A DNA stretch of 64,000 bases from Variovorax paradoxus (GCF_018614955.1 NZ_JAGGNV010000005.1:94335-158334); one strand, 5' to 3'; positions 27,742 to 36,652 are shown, counted from the stretch's first letter. Numbers and translations are program-made. The notes: generated by a model from the letters alone, not told the origin.

Positions 27742-28218
27742 TCAAGCGTTGCTGGCGGTGATGCCCCAGCGAGCCAGCGCCGCATCGTCATCGACGCGCG
27801 CGTCGACCCAGCGTGCGCCATCGGGCGTCTGTTCCTTCTTCCAGAACGGCGCCTGCGTCTTGAGGTAGTCCATCAGGAACTCGCAGGCCTGGAAGCTCTG
27901 GCCGCGATGGGCCGAGATCACGGCCACCATCATGATCTGGTCGAGCGGCTGCAAAAGGCCCACGCGATGGATGACGCGCGCGCCGAGAATGTCGAAGCGG
28001 CGATGCGCCTCGTCGATCATGGCTTCGATGGACTTCTCGGTCATGCCGGGATAGTGCTCGAGCTCCATCGAAGCGACTGCGTCCCCGTCGTTGCGGTCGC
28101 GCACGGTGCCGATGAAGCTGCAGACCGCGCCGACGCGCTTGTCGTCGCCGCGCAACGCGGCGATCTCGTGCGCGAGGTCGAAATCGCCTGTTTGAATGAA
28201 AACGCGTGGGCCGCTCAT
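27742..28218 (-). CDS. moaE: Molybdopterin synthase catalytic subunit MoaE
   Basis: This 158-residue subunit transfers sulfur from the MoaD thiocarboxylate to precursor Z. The ATG at 28218 gives the normal N-terminus MSGPRVFIQTGDFDL; the frame continues upstream but has no similarity there. Family cores are GAVCSFIGTVRDRN, LELEHYPGMTEK-like (here SMELEHYPGMTEKS) and the active-site region FLMDYLKTQAPFWKKE with catalytic lysines. Its partner moaD is 1.1 kb away, separated by an opposite-strand dapA-like gene. Confidence 0.95.
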   Translation of the reverse strand: MSGPRVFIQTGDFDLAHEIAALRGDDKRVGAVCSFIGTVRDRNDGDAVASMELEHYPGMTEKSIEAMIDEAHRRFDILGARVIHRVGLLQPLDQIMMVAVISAHRGQSFQACEFLMDYLKTQAPFWKKEQTPDGARWVDARVDDDAALARWGITASNA

Positions 28219-28350
28219 GGCGTGATTGTGGCACCGCGATAGACTGCGTCGATGCCTTCCCGCGCCCCGCACCGCCGCCTTGCTTCGCTCGAAGCGATGG
28301 CCTGCGCGCGCGTGGGTGGCAAAGCCAAAAAACCCGAGCTCGTCTGACCG

Positions 28351-28394
28351 GAGCTTCGGTTCCGTCGTCGGATGAGCGACGGAACTGCAAGCTC
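28351..28394. other. Long imperfect inverted repeat between moaE and the dapA-like gene
   Basis: The arms GAGCTTCGGTTCCGTCG (28351-28367) and CGACGGAACTGCAAGCTC (28377-28394) pair over about 15 bp with a small internal bulge and a 9-nt loop. It lies in the 252-nt gap between divergently oriented moaE and dapA-like genes. No T-tract follows directly. It may be an RNA hairpin in the dapA leader or a regulatory palindrome. The rest of the gap shows nothing recognisable. Confidence 0.55.
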
Positions 28395-28470
28395 CAGCTG
28401 AAGCTGTTTTCTCCTGTGCGCGCATCCGATGGTGGTTCTTCCATCGGTCGATTCCTGAAAGGAAATCCGC

Positions 28471-29361
28471 GTGCCCCCCTCTTCTTCCACCCCTGACTTC
28501 TCCGGCCTCTGGATCCCGCTCGTGACGCCGTTTCGCAAGGACGGCGCGATCGACCACGCGGCGCTCGCCGCGCTGGCCGAGCGGCTCGCGTCCACCGGCA
28601 TCGCCGGCTTCGTCGTTTGCGGCTCGACCGGGGAGGCTGCGGCGCTCGACGGCGACGAGCAGCTCGCAGTGCTGGCGACGATCGCCAAGGCTGCGCCCAC
28701 GCTGCCGCGCATCATGGGCATCTCGGGCTACCACCTCGGCAAGACCCTGGCCTGGGTGCGCCGATTGGACGACCGCGGACTGGCCGGGCTGCTGGTGCCG
28801 GCACCGAGCTACATCCGGCCCTCGCAGGCGGGCCTCGTCGCGTGGTTCGGTGCGATCGCTGAAGCGAGCACCGTGCCGCTCCTGGTCTACGACATCCCCT
28901 ACCGCACCGGCGCAACGATCGCGCGCGAGACGCTGCTCTCGCTCGCGACCAATCCGCGCATTCACGGCATCAAGGACTGCGGCGGCGACATGGCGAAGAC
29001 GCGGGCGCTGATCGCCGACGGCCGCCTGCAGGTGCTGGCCGGCGAAGACGCGCAGCTCTTCGGCACGCTGGCCGAAGGCGGCGCGGGCGCGATCACGGCC
29101 AGCGCGCATCTGCAGACCGCGCGTTTCGCGCAGGTCGTGCAGCTGTTGCGCGACGGACGGTTGGCCGAAGCGCGCGCGCAATGGCAATCCTTGCTGCCCT
29201 TGATCGAGAACTTGTTCGCCGAGCCGAATCCAGGTCCGCTGAAGGCCGTGCTCGCCAACGAAGGCTGGATGCAGGACGAATTGCGCGTGCCGATGACACG
29301 CGCCGGAAGCGAACTGCGCGAGCAGTTGTTCCGAACGCAGGCCGCGCTCAGCCGCCGGTGA
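28471..29361 (+). CDS. 4-hydroxy-tetrahydrodipicolinate synthase-like aldolase (DapA family)
   Basis: This 296-residue class I lyase starts at GTG (28471) with GAAAGGAAA upstream. The family residues are visible: CGSTGEAAALDGDEQ, Y140 in LVYDIPYRTG and Schiff-base lysine K168 in IHGIKDCGGD. It is of normal DapA length. Because it sits as an isolated opposite-strand gene between moaE and moaD, it may be a catabolic paralogue rather than the lysine-pathway enzyme. Its 3' end overlaps moaD by 14 nt. Confidence 0.85.
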   Translation: MPPSSSTPDFSGLWIPLVTPFRKDGAIDHAALAALAERLASTGIAGFVVCGSTGEAAALDGDEQLAVLATIAKAAPTLPRIMGISGYHLGKTLAWVRRLDDRGLAGLLVPAPSYIRPSQAGLVAWFGAIAEASTVPLLVYDIPYRTGATIARETLLSLATNPRIHGIKDCGGDMAKTRALIADGRLQVLAGEDAQLFGTLAEGGAGAITASAHLQTARFAQVVQLLRDGRLAEARAQWQSLLPLIENLFAEPNPGPLKAVLANEGWMQDELRVPMTRAGSELREQLFRTQAALSRR

Positions 29362-29599
29362 CCGGCGGGAAGAAGGCCACTTCCTGGCCCTCGCGCAGCG
29401 CAGCGCTCTCGGCGCTCATGACCTGGTCGAGCGCCATGCGCACGGCCTTGCCGCGGGCCAGCGCGCTCGTATGCGGCTCGCCGCGCGCGATCAGCTCGTC
29501 GCGCAGCGCGGCCAGATCGGACGCGCCGGTCTCGACGGTCTCGCTGCCGGTTCCCAGTGCCTCGCGCACCGAGGCGAAGTAACGCACGGTGACTTTCAT
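29348..29599 (-). CDS. moaD: Molybdopterin synthase sulfur-carrier subunit MoaD
   Basis: This 83-residue ubiquitin-like protein starts MKVTVRYFASVREALG and ends in the required Gly-Gly after FFPPVTGG. The C-terminal glycine is adenylated and thiocarboxylated by MoeB, then donates sulfur in the MoaE complex. It lies two bases after moeA on the same strand. Its 3' end overlaps the convergent dapA-like gene by 14 nt. Confidence 0.95.
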   Translation of the reverse strand: MKVTVRYFASVREALGTGSETVETGASDLAALRDELIARGEPHTSALARGKAVRMALDQVMSAESAALREGQEVAFFPPVTGG

Positions 29600-29601
29600 G
29601 T

Positions 29602-30849
29602 TCAGGCCAGGAGCGATGCGAAGGGAATGAACTGCACCATGTCGCCGGACTTGAAGGGCTGGCCAGCCGGCGTGTCGATCACGCCGTCGCCCCAGACCAT
29701 CGAGGTCAGCACGCCGGAGCTCTGGTTGGCGAACAGGTCGAGCCCGCCCGCGGCATTGCGCCGTGCACGCAGGAACTCGCGGCGCCGGTCGGCGCGCGGC
29801 CAGTCGAAATCGGCACGCATCGCGATCGGCGCCGGCGCCACGCGTGTCGCGCCCTGCAGCGTCAGCAGGAAGGGGCGCACGAGCAGCAGGAAGGTCAGGA
29901 AGCTGGAGACCGGATTGCCGGGTAGCCCGGTGAGGTGCGCGTCGCCGATGCGGCCGTAGGCAAAGGGCTTGCCCGGCTTCATCGAGAGCGACCACAGGTC
30001 GAGCTGGCCCAGTGCCTGCACGGCGGCCTTGATGTGGTCTTCCTCGCCGACCGACACGCCGCCGGTGGTGATGATCAGGTCGCTGCGAAGCGATGCGGCG
30101 CGCAAGGCCTCGATGGTCGCATCGCGCCGGTCGGGCACGATGCCCAGGTCGTTCACCTCGCAGCCGAGCCGCTGCAGCAGCGCCCGCATGAAGAAGCGGT
30201 TGGAGTTGTAGATCGAGCCCGGCTTCATCGCCTCGGGCGCCACCTCGCCGGGCATCACGAGTTCGTCGCCGGTCGACAGCAGCGTGACGCGCGGACGCTT
30301 CGCCACCTGCAGCCGGTCGAGGCCGACGCTGGCGGCCAGCCCCAGGCCCGCAGGCGTGAGGCGTTCGCCCTTGGACAGCACCACGTCGCCGGCCGCCACG
30401 TCTTCGCCGGCGCGGCGAATCCACTGGCCCGCGGCGGGCACGATCTCGATGCGCACGCTTCCGAGGCCACCCTCCTCGGGGAGCGCGCGCGCGTCTTCCT
30501 GCATCACGACCGCGTCGGCGCCTTCGGGGATCTGCGCGCCGGTGAAGATGCGCGCTGCCGTGCCGGCGGCAAGCGCCGTGCCGACGCTGCCGGCCGGAAT
30601 GCGCTGCGCCACCCGCAGCACGGCGCCGGGCGCCGCGCAATCGGCGACGCGCAGCGCGTAGCCGTCCATCGAGCTGTTGTCGCGCGGCGGCACGGTGAGC
30701 GCCGACACCACGTCCTGCGCGAGCACCCGGCCGTCGGCTTCGAAGGTGGAGACGCTTTCGATGCCGACCTGCGGCGTGGCGGCCGCGAGCAGGCGCGCGA
30801 GCGCCTCGTCGAGCGGCATCAGGGGGGGACGGGCGGATGGATCAGCCAT
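29602..30849 (-). CDS. moeA: Molybdopterin molybdenumtransferase MoeA
   Basis: This 415-residue enzyme inserts molybdate into adenylated molybdopterin. The ATG at 30849 gives the normal MADPSARPP-LMPLDEAL start and overlaps mobB by 8 nt. Conserved segments are PPRDNSSMDGYAL, RIFTGAQIPEGADAVVMQED, LLSTGDEL, ITTGGVSVGEEDH and LPGNPVSSFLTF. It is part of the mobB-moeA-moaD run. Confidence 0.96.
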   Translation of the reverse strand: MADPSARPPLMPLDEALARLLAAATPQVGIESVSTFEADGRVLAQDVVSALTVPPRDNSSMDGYALRVADCAAPGAVLRVAQRIPAGSVGTALAAGTAARIFTGAQIPEGADAVVMQEDARALPEEGGLGSVRIEIVPAAGQWIRRAGEDVAAGDVVLSKGERLTPAGLGLAASVGLDRLQVAKRPRVTLLSTGDELVMPGEVAPEAMKPGSIYNSNRFFMRALLQRLGCEVNDLGIVPDRRDATIEALRAASLRSDLIITTGGVSVGEEDHIKAAVQALGQLDLWSLSMKPGKPFAYGRIGDAHLTGLPGNPVSSFLTFLLLVRPFLLTLQGATRVAPAPIAMRADFDWPRADRRREFLRARRNAAGGLDLFANQSSGVLTSMVWGDGVIDTPAGQPFKSGDMVQFIPFASLLA

Positions 30850-31387
30850 GGCGTTCCATCTTGTACTCGAAACGCGCCGCGTTCTGCAGCAGCCAGTCGC
30901 CGATGCCATCGACGTCGTTCAGGTCGAAGACCGGCAGGTCGGTGGCGGTCGGCAGCAGTTCCGGCGTGTCGGTCGCGATCGCGACGATGTGCGCGTCCTC
31001 GGCGTAGCGCGCGGGGCGGGCCGCCTCGCCCTCCCCGGGTTCGCGCCAGATCTCGATCTTGAACAGGTCGCTGTGCTTGAAGCCTTCGACCAGGACCCAG
31101 TCGACGCCATCATCGAGTTCAGCCACCAGATCGTGCACGCCGAGCTGCGTCGGCCGCTCGAACTCGCGGATCAGCGCAAGGCGCTTGTCCGACGCGACCA
31201 CCACCTCGAAGGCACCGGCTTCACGATGCCGGTAGGTGTCCTTGCCCGGATGGTCGATGTCGAACTTGTGATGGGCATGCTTGACCACCGAAACGCGCTG
31301 GCCGTGCAGCTTGAGCACGGGGATCAGGCGCTCGACCAGCGTGGTCTTGCCCGCGCCCGAGAAGCCGGCGAAGCCGATGACTTTCAT
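30842..31387 (-). CDS. mobB: Molybdopterin-guanine dinucleotide biosynthesis adaptor MobB
   Basis: This 181-residue P-loop GTPase has Walker A GFSGAGKTTL at residues 7-16 and the MobB segment VSVVKHAHHKFDIDHPGKDTYRHREAG. It supports MobA in attaching GMP to molybdopterin. It is overlapped by moeA at its 3' end and lies 18 nt after thrC, so it may be transcribed with the threonine genes. Confidence 0.93.
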   Translation of the reverse strand: MKVIGFAGFSGAGKTTLVERLIPVLKLHGQRVSVVKHAHHKFDIDHPGKDTYRHREAGAFEVVVASDKRLALIREFERPTQLGVHDLVAELDDGVDWVLVEGFKHSDLFKIEIWREPGEGEAARPARYAEDAHIVAIATDTPELLPTATDLPVFDLNDVDGIGDWLLQNAARFEYKMERHG

Positions 31388-31405
31388 GCGCCGCCTTCTT
31401 GGGGG

Positions 31406-32821
31406 TCAATCACAGTGCTGGGCAATGTAGGCCTTGACCGCCTCGACATCCGCCGGCAACTTGACGACGCGCTTGGGCAGCGCCTCGATGCCCTCGAAGC
31501 GCGCGGGACGCTCGGGCTCATGGCCCAGCGCCTCGACGATGGTTTCGGCGAACTTGATGGGCAGCGCGGTCTCCAGCACGATCATCGGAATGCTCGGCGC
31601 GAGGTGTTCGCGCGCGGCCTTGAGGCCGTCGGCCGTGTGCGTGTCGATCAGCGTGGCGAAGCGCTTGTCCGTGTCGCGGATGGTCGCGAGCCGATCCTCA
31701 TGCGTGCTGCGGCTGCTCGCGAAGCCGAAGCGCGACGCGGCTTGCGCGAAGGCCGGATCGGCGCTCAGGTCGAAGCGGCCGCTGCGGCCGAGCTCGCCTT
31801 CGAACAGCCCGCGCGTCTTTGCCGCGTCGCGGCCTACCAGGTCGAACACGAAGCGCTCGAAGTTGCTGGCCTTGGAGATGTCCATCGAGGGGCTCGAGGT
31901 TTCGTGCGTGTCGGCAGCCGAGCGCACGCGGTAGACGCCGGTGCGGAAGAACTCGTCGAGCACGTCGTTCTCGTTGGTCGCGACCACCAGCGTGCGGATC
32001 GGCAAGCCCATCGTGCGCGCCACATGGCCGGCGCAGACGTTGCCGAAATTGCCGGAGGGCACGGTGAAGCTGATCTGTTTGTCGTTGCTCGTCGTGGCTT
32101 GGAAATAGCCGGCGAAGTAGTAGACCACCTGCGCCAGAAGTCGCGCCCAGTTGATCGAATTGACCGTGCCGATCCTGTACTTGCGCTTGAAGTTCAAGTC
32201 GTTCGAAACGGCCTTGACGATGTCCTGGCAGTCGTCGAACACGCCGGCGACCGCGATGTTGTGGATGTTGGCATCCTGCAGGCTGAACATCTGCGCCTGC
32301 TGGAACGGGCTCATGCGGCCGTCGGGCGAGGTCATGAAGACGCGCACGCCTTTCTTGCCGCGCATCGCGTATTCGGCCGCGCTGCCGGTGTCGCCGCTGG
32401 TCGCGCCGAGGATGTTGAGCTCCTCGCCGCGGCGCGCCAGTTCGTACTCGAACAGGTTGCCGAGCAGCTGCATCGCCATGTCCTTGAAGGCGAGCGTGGG
32501 GCCGTTGGACAGGGCCTCGAGGTACACGCCGTCCTCGAGCTCGCGCAGCGGCACGATCGCGGGCGTGCCGAACACCTCGGCGGTGTAGGTCTTGGCGCAG
32601 ATCGCCTTCAGGTCGGCCGGCGGAATGTCGTCGATGTAGAGCGAGAGCACCTCGAAAGCCAGCTCGGCGTACGGCAGGCCGCGCCACTTCGCGAGCGTGG
32701 CGGCGTCCACCTGCGGGTAGTGTTCGGGCAGGTACAGGCCGCCATCGGGTGCGAGCCCCTCGAGCAGGATCTCGCAGAAACGGCGGCGGTCGGGATGGCC
32801 GCGCGTGGACAGGTAGCGCAT
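31406..32821 (-). CDS. thrC: Threonine synthase
   Basis: This 471-residue PLP enzyme converts O-phosphohomoserine to threonine. It starts MRYLSTRGHPDRRRFCEIL and shows the PLP-lysine region NGPTLAFKDMAMQLLGNL and the cofactor-binding ILGATSGDTGSAAEYAM. It is the longer class (about 470 residues) of threonine synthase. Its ATG overlaps the hom stop codon by one base (TGATG), so hom and thrC are translationally coupled. Confidence 0.96.
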   Translation of the reverse strand: MRYLSTRGHPDRRRFCEILLEGLAPDGGLYLPEHYPQVDAATLAKWRGLPYAELAFEVLSLYIDDIPPADLKAICAKTYTAEVFGTPAIVPLRELEDGVYLEALSNGPTLAFKDMAMQLLGNLFEYELARRGEELNILGATSGDTGSAAEYAMRGKKGVRVFMTSPDGRMSPFQQAQMFSLQDANIHNIAVAGVFDDCQDIVKAVSNDLNFKRKYRIGTVNSINWARLLAQVVYYFAGYFQATTSNDKQISFTVPSGNFGNVCAGHVARTMGLPIRTLVVATNENDVLDEFFRTGVYRVRSAADTHETSSPSMDISKASNFERFVFDLVGRDAAKTRGLFEGELGRSGRFDLSADPAFAQAASRFGFASSRSTHEDRLATIRDTDKRFATLIDTHTADGLKAAREHLAPSIPMIVLETALPIKFAETIVEALGHEPERPARFEGIEALPKRVVKLPADVEAVKAYIAQHCD

Positions 32822-34143
32822 CAGGACAGCTCTTCCTTGCGGATGCGCACGATCGGCGCCAGCACCGTGGGCAGCGCCTGCAGTTGCGCGAGCGCATCGT
32901 CCAAAGTGCCTTCGCGCGTGTCGTGCGTGAGGATGATCAGGTCGGTCTGCGTCGAACCCTCGCCGCCCACCTCGTCGGCCTCGCGCTGCAGCACCGCGTC
33001 GATGCTGATGCCGGCGGTGGCCAGGAGCCCGGTGACCTGGGCCAGCACGCCGGCCTCGTCGGCCACGCGCAGGCGCAGGTAATAGCTGGTGACCACCTCG
33101 GCCATCGGCAGGACCTTGAGGTCGCTCATCGCGTCGGGATGGAAAGCGAGGTGCGGCACGCGATGCGCCGCATCGGCGGTGTGCAGGCGCGTGATGTCGA
33201 CCAGGTCGGCGATCACGGCGCTGGCAGTGGGCTCGCTGCCGGCGCCCTTGCCGTAGTAGAGCGTGGTGCCGACGGCGTCGCCATTGACCACCACCGCATT
33301 CATCGCGCCTTCGACGTTCGCGAGCAGGCGCTTCGCCGGCACCAGGCTGGGGTGCACGCGCAACTCGATGCCCTGCGGCTTGCGCTTGGTGATGCCGAGC
33401 AGCTTGATGCGGTAGCCGAGCTGTTCGGCGTACTTGATGTCCTGCGCCGCGAGCTTGGTGATGCCCTCGACGTGCGCGCGGTCGAACTGCACCGGAATGC
33501 CGAACGCGATGGCGCTCATCAGCGTGACCTTGTGCGCGGCGTCGATGCCCTCGATGTCGAAGGTCGGGTCTGCTTCGGCGTAGCCGAGGCGTTGCGCCTC
33601 CTTCAGCACGGTGCCGAAATCGAGGCCCTTGTCTCGCATTTCCGAGAGGATGAAGTTGGTGGTGCCGTTGATGATGCCGGCGATCCACTGGATGCTGTTG
33701 GCCGTGAGCCCTTCGCGCAGCGCCTTGATGATCGGGATGCCACCGGCCACGGCGGCCTCGAAGGCCACCATCACGCCCTTGGCATGGGCGGCCGCGAAGA
33801 TTTCGGTGCCATGCACCGCAAGCAGCGCCTTGTTGGCCGTCACCACGTGCTTGCCCGCGGCGATCGCCTCGAGCACCAGCTCCTTCGCGATGCCGTAGCC
33901 GCCGATCAGCTCGATCACGATGTCGATGTCGGGGTTGGCGATCACGGCGCGCGCGTCGTTCACGACCTGCACGCCTTCGCCGACAGCGGCCTTGGCGCGC
34001 GCCAGGTCGAGGTCGGCGACCATCGTGATCTCGATGCCGCGCCCCGCACGACGCTTGATTTCTTCCTGGTTGCGCTGGAGCACCTGAAAGGTGCCGCTGC
34101 CGACCGTGCCGATGCCGAGCAGGCCTACTTGGATGGGTTTCAT
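32821..34143 (-). CDS. hom: Homoserine dehydrogenase
   Basis: This 440-residue enzyme reduces aspartate semialdehyde to homoserine. ATG at 34143 gives MKPIQVGLLGIGTVGSGTF with the NAD(P)-binding loop; a start seven codons upstream is less likely. Catalytic-domain segments include GTTNFILSEM and AYAEADPTFDIEGIDAAHK-like (GYAEADPTFDIEGIDAAHK), with the C-terminal ACT domain from about residue 350 (YYLRLRVADEAGVLAQVTGLL) for feedback control by threonine. Confidence 0.96.
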   Translation of the reverse strand: MKPIQVGLLGIGTVGSGTFQVLQRNQEEIKRRAGRGIEITMVADLDLARAKAAVGEGVQVVNDARAVIANPDIDIVIELIGGYGIAKELVLEAIAAGKHVVTANKALLAVHGTEIFAAAHAKGVMVAFEAAVAGGIPIIKALREGLTANSIQWIAGIINGTTNFILSEMRDKGLDFGTVLKEAQRLGYAEADPTFDIEGIDAAHKVTLMSAIAFGIPVQFDRAHVEGITKLAAQDIKYAEQLGYRIKLLGITKRKPQGIELRVHPSLVPAKRLLANVEGAMNAVVVNGDAVGTTLYYGKGAGSEPTASAVIADLVDITRLHTADAAHRVPHLAFHPDAMSDLKVLPMAEVVTSYYLRLRVADEAGVLAQVTGLLATAGISIDAVLQREADEVGGEGSTQTDLIILTHDTREGTLDDALAQLQALPTVLAPIVRIRKEELS

Positions 34144-34172
34144 TCGTTTCGTCTTGTGGAGCAATGAGGGTC

Positions 34173-35396
34173 TCAGGCGACCCGGTTTCTGTAGCGTTCG
34201 AGGAAGTCGGCGATGCGCTGCACCGCTTCGCGCAGGTCTTCTTCATGCGGAAGGAACACGATGCGGAAGTGGTCCGGCGTCGCCCAGTTGAAGCCGGTGC
34301 CCTGCACCAGCATCACCTTGGTCTCCTTCAGCAGCTCGAGGAAGAACTGCCGGTCGTCGTCGATCGGGTAGACCTTGGGGTCCAGCTTGGGGAACATGTA
34401 GAGCGCCGCATTCGGCTTGACGCAAGTCACCCCCGGGATGGCAGTGATGAGCTCGTAGGCCAGATCGCGCTGGTGGCGCAAACGGCCGCCGGGCCCCACG
34501 AGATCGTTGATGCTCTGGTAGCCGCCGAGCGCCGTCTGGATCGCCCATTGACCCGGCACGTTGGGACACAGGCGCATGTTCGAGAGCATGTTGAGGCCCT
34601 CGATGTAGTCCAGGGCCACCTTCTTGTCGCCCGACACCACGAGCCAGCCGGCGCGGTAGCCGCAGGAGCGGTAGCTCTTCGACAGCGAGTTGAAGGTCAG
34701 CGTCAGCACATCCTTCGACAGGCTGGCGATGGCGGTGTGCTTGACGCCGTCGTACAGCACCTTGTCGTAGACCTCGTCGGCGAGGATCACGAGGCCGTGC
34801 TCGCGCGCGATCTCAACGATGCCCTTGAGCAGTTCGTCTGAATACAGCGCCCCGGTCGGATTGTTGGGATTGATGACCACGATGCCCTTGGTCCGGGGCG
34901 TGACCTTGGCGCGGATGTCGTCGAGGCTCGGCATCCAGCCGTTGTCCTCGTCGCAGAGGTAGTGCACCGGCTTGCCGCCCGAAAGGCTCGCGACCGCGGT
35001 CCACAGCGGATAGTCGGGGGCCGGCAGCAGCAGTTCGTCGCCGTCGTTGAGCAGCGCGTTGGCGGCCATCGCGATCAATTCGCTCGCGCCGTTGCCCAGG
35101 TAGATGTCGTCGAGGGTGACGCCGGCGATGCCCTGTTTCTGAGTCTCGTGCATCACCGCCTTGCGCGCCGCGAAGATGCCCTTGCTGTCCGAGTAGCCGG
35201 ACGAGGCAGGCAGGTTGCGGATCATGTCCTGCTGCACCTCTTCGGGCGCATCGAAGCCGAACGGGGCGAGGTTGCCGATGTTGAGCTTGATGATTTTCTG
35301 GCCCTCTTCCTCCATCTGCTTCGCGGCATCCATGATCGGGCCGCGGATGTCGTAGAGCACATTGGCCAGCTTGGCCGATTTCTTGATCGCTTTCAA
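34173..35396 (-). CDS. alaA: Alanine-synthesising PLP aminotransferase (AlaA type)
   Basis: This 407-residue class I/II aminotransferase starts at TTG, supported by a strong GGAGGG site just upstream and by the family N-terminus KSAKLANVLYDIRGPI. Conserved features are LGNGASELIAMA, INPNNPTGALYS, the PLP lysine in FNSLSKSYRSCGYRAGW, and the C-terminal substrate arginine region FRIVFLPHEEDL. It transfers amino groups between glutamate and pyruvate and sits directly ahead of hom-thrC, an arrangement common in Burkholderiales. Confidence 0.92.
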   Translation of the reverse strand: MKAIKKSAKLANVLYDIRGPIMDAAKQMEEEGQKIIKLNIGNLAPFGFDAPEEVQQDMIRNLPASSGYSDSKGIFAARKAVMHETQKQGIAGVTLDDIYLGNGASELIAMAANALLNDGDELLLPAPDYPLWTAVASLSGGKPVHYLCDEDNGWMPSLDDIRAKVTPRTKGIVVINPNNPTGALYSDELLKGIVEIAREHGLVILADEVYDKVLYDGVKHTAIASLSKDVLTLTFNSLSKSYRSCGYRAGWLVVSGDKKVALDYIEGLNMLSNMRLCPNVPGQWAIQTALGGYQSINDLVGPGGRLRHQRDLAYELITAIPGVTCVKPNAALYMFPKLDPKVYPIDDDRQFFLELLKETKVMLVQGTGFNWATPDHFRIVFLPHEEDLREAVQRIADFLERYRNRVA

Positions 35397-35430
35397 AGTC
35401 CCTCCAAGGGCGTCTGCACGGGGGAAAACC

Positions 35431-35436
35431 TATAAT
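35431..35436 (+). promoter_or_regulatory. TATAAT -10 element ahead of the Mth938-like gene
   Basis: A perfect -10 hexamer lies 26 nt before the ATG at 35463. The matching -35 is weak. It is in the 66-nt divergent region shared with alaA. Confidence 0.45.
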
Positions 35437-35462
35437 TTGACCACAGTTCCCCCGGCCTCCCG

Positions 35463-35849
35463 ATGAAGCTCCAGCCCGACAAATCCGACGTCCAGACCCT
35501 TACCGCGCACGGCCCCGGCTGGGTGGCCATCAACAACGAGAAGGTCAAAGGCAGCGTGGTGGTCGGCTCGCGCGGCGAGCGCTTCGCATGGGACTGCACG
35601 CGCTTCGACCAGCTCGGCGCCGAGCATTTCGCGCAGTTGGCCTCGATGGGCGCGGAATTGATCATCTTCGGCAGTGGCGGGCGCATCCGTTTTCCGCAGG
35701 CAGCCTGGCTGCAGCCGCTCATGGCGCAGCGCACGGGCGTTGAGACCATGGACACGCCCGCCGCCTGCCGCACCTACAACATCCTCGCGGGCGAAGGCCG
35801 CCACGTAATTGCAGCCCTGCTGGTCGAGAGGCCGGAAGACGGGAAATAG
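35463..35849 (+). CDS. Mth938-like domain protein (DUF498, NDUFAF3-like fold)
   Basis: This 128-residue protein has the Mth938 core: VVVGSRGERFAWDC, then AELIIFGSGGRIRFPQ and GVETMDTPAACRTYNILAGEGRHVIAALL. Mitochondrial homologues (NDUFAF3) assist complex I assembly, but bacterial roles are not established. It diverges from alaA and precedes bcp by about 135 nt. Confidence 0.85.
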   Translation: MKLQPDKSDVQTLTAHGPGWVAINNEKVKGSVVVGSRGERFAWDCTRFDQLGAEHFAQLASMGAELIIFGSGGRIRFPQAAWLQPLMAQRTGVETMDTPAACRTYNILAGEGRHVIAALLVERPEDGK

Positions 35850-35984
35850 AAGGCGTTTCGGGGTAAAATACCGGGTTGCAAACCGGCGGCCCGCCCAGTA
35901 AAGCAACGACCAATCCTCCATTTCGAGCGCCTCCAGAGCCAGGAGCCAGCTTGAACATGGAATCAAACGGAGAAAACAAGTTTC

Positions 35985-36461
35985 ATGGCGATCGTTGTCA
36001 ACAAACCCATTCCCGAATTCGACGCCAACGCCACCGGCGGCATCAAGGTCTCGAACACCTCGCACCTCGGGCACGTGCTGGTGATGTACTTCTATCCCAA
36101 GGACAACACGCCCGGTTGCACCACCGAAGCGATGCAGTTCCGCGATCGCTACAAGGATTTCGTGAAGGCCGGCGCCACCGTTTTCGGGGTGTCGCGCGAC
36201 AACATGAAGTCGCACGACGAATTCAAGGCCAAGCTCGAGCTCCCTTTCGAGCTGATTGCAGACACCGAAGAAAAGATGTGCCACATGTTCGGCGTGGTCA
36301 AGAACAAGATCATGTACGGCAAGAAGGTCAAGGGCATCGAGCGCAGCACTTTCCTGATCGGTGCCGACGGCGTGCTCAAGGCCGAATGGCGCGGCCTCAA
36401 GGTCCCCGGCCATGTCGATGACGTGCTCAAAGCAGTCAAGGCGCTCAAGAAGGCCGCCTGA
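35985..36461 (+). CDS. bcp: Peroxiredoxin Bcp/PrxQ, resolving cysteine at position 50 absent
   Basis: This 158-residue thiol peroxidase has its peroxidatic cysteine at C45 in YPKDNTPGCTTEA, with the expected threonine and arginine context (VFGVSRDN). In E. coli Bcp the resolving cysteine is C50, five residues later; here that position is M50. A second cysteine remains at C99 (EEKMCHMFG). It therefore either uses an external thiol or a different resolving partner. It is followed by an intrinsic terminator at 36584. Confidence 0.92.
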   Translation: MAIVVNKPIPEFDANATGGIKVSNTSHLGHVLVMYFYPKDNTPGCTTEAMQFRDRYKDFVKAGATVFGVSRDNMKSHDEFKAKLELPFELIADTEEKMCHMFGVVKNKIMYGKKVKGIERSTFLIGADGVLKAEWRGLKVPGHVDDVLKAVKALKKAA

Positions 36462-36583
36462 TCTCCTGCAAGCGTGTACTTTTGCGCGGTCGCGTTGGCG
36501 ATGCGCAACGTTCACGGGAGGTGACACATTCGATGTGCATAATGGTTTCATGCCGTTGAGCTCCACGACCGCATCCCCCGAAC

Positions 36584-36613
36584 AAAGCCGCCCTGGTCTT
36601 CAGGCGGCTTTTT
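36584..36613 (+). terminator. Intrinsic terminator between bcp and the PhoH gene
   Basis: AAAGCCGCC and GGCGGCTTT form a 9-bp stem around a 10-nt loop, followed by a run of T. It lies about 120 nt after bcp and 40 nt before the PhoH start. Confidence 0.85.
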
Positions 36614-36652
36614 CGCTTTCTGGCCTCTTTCTTTTTGCGAGCGAACCGCCCC

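Noticed and set aside
28219..28470. Upstream extension of moaE or a small ORF in the moaE/dapA gap
   Set aside because: No ribosome-binding site or similarity; the MoaE family N-terminus begins at 28218.
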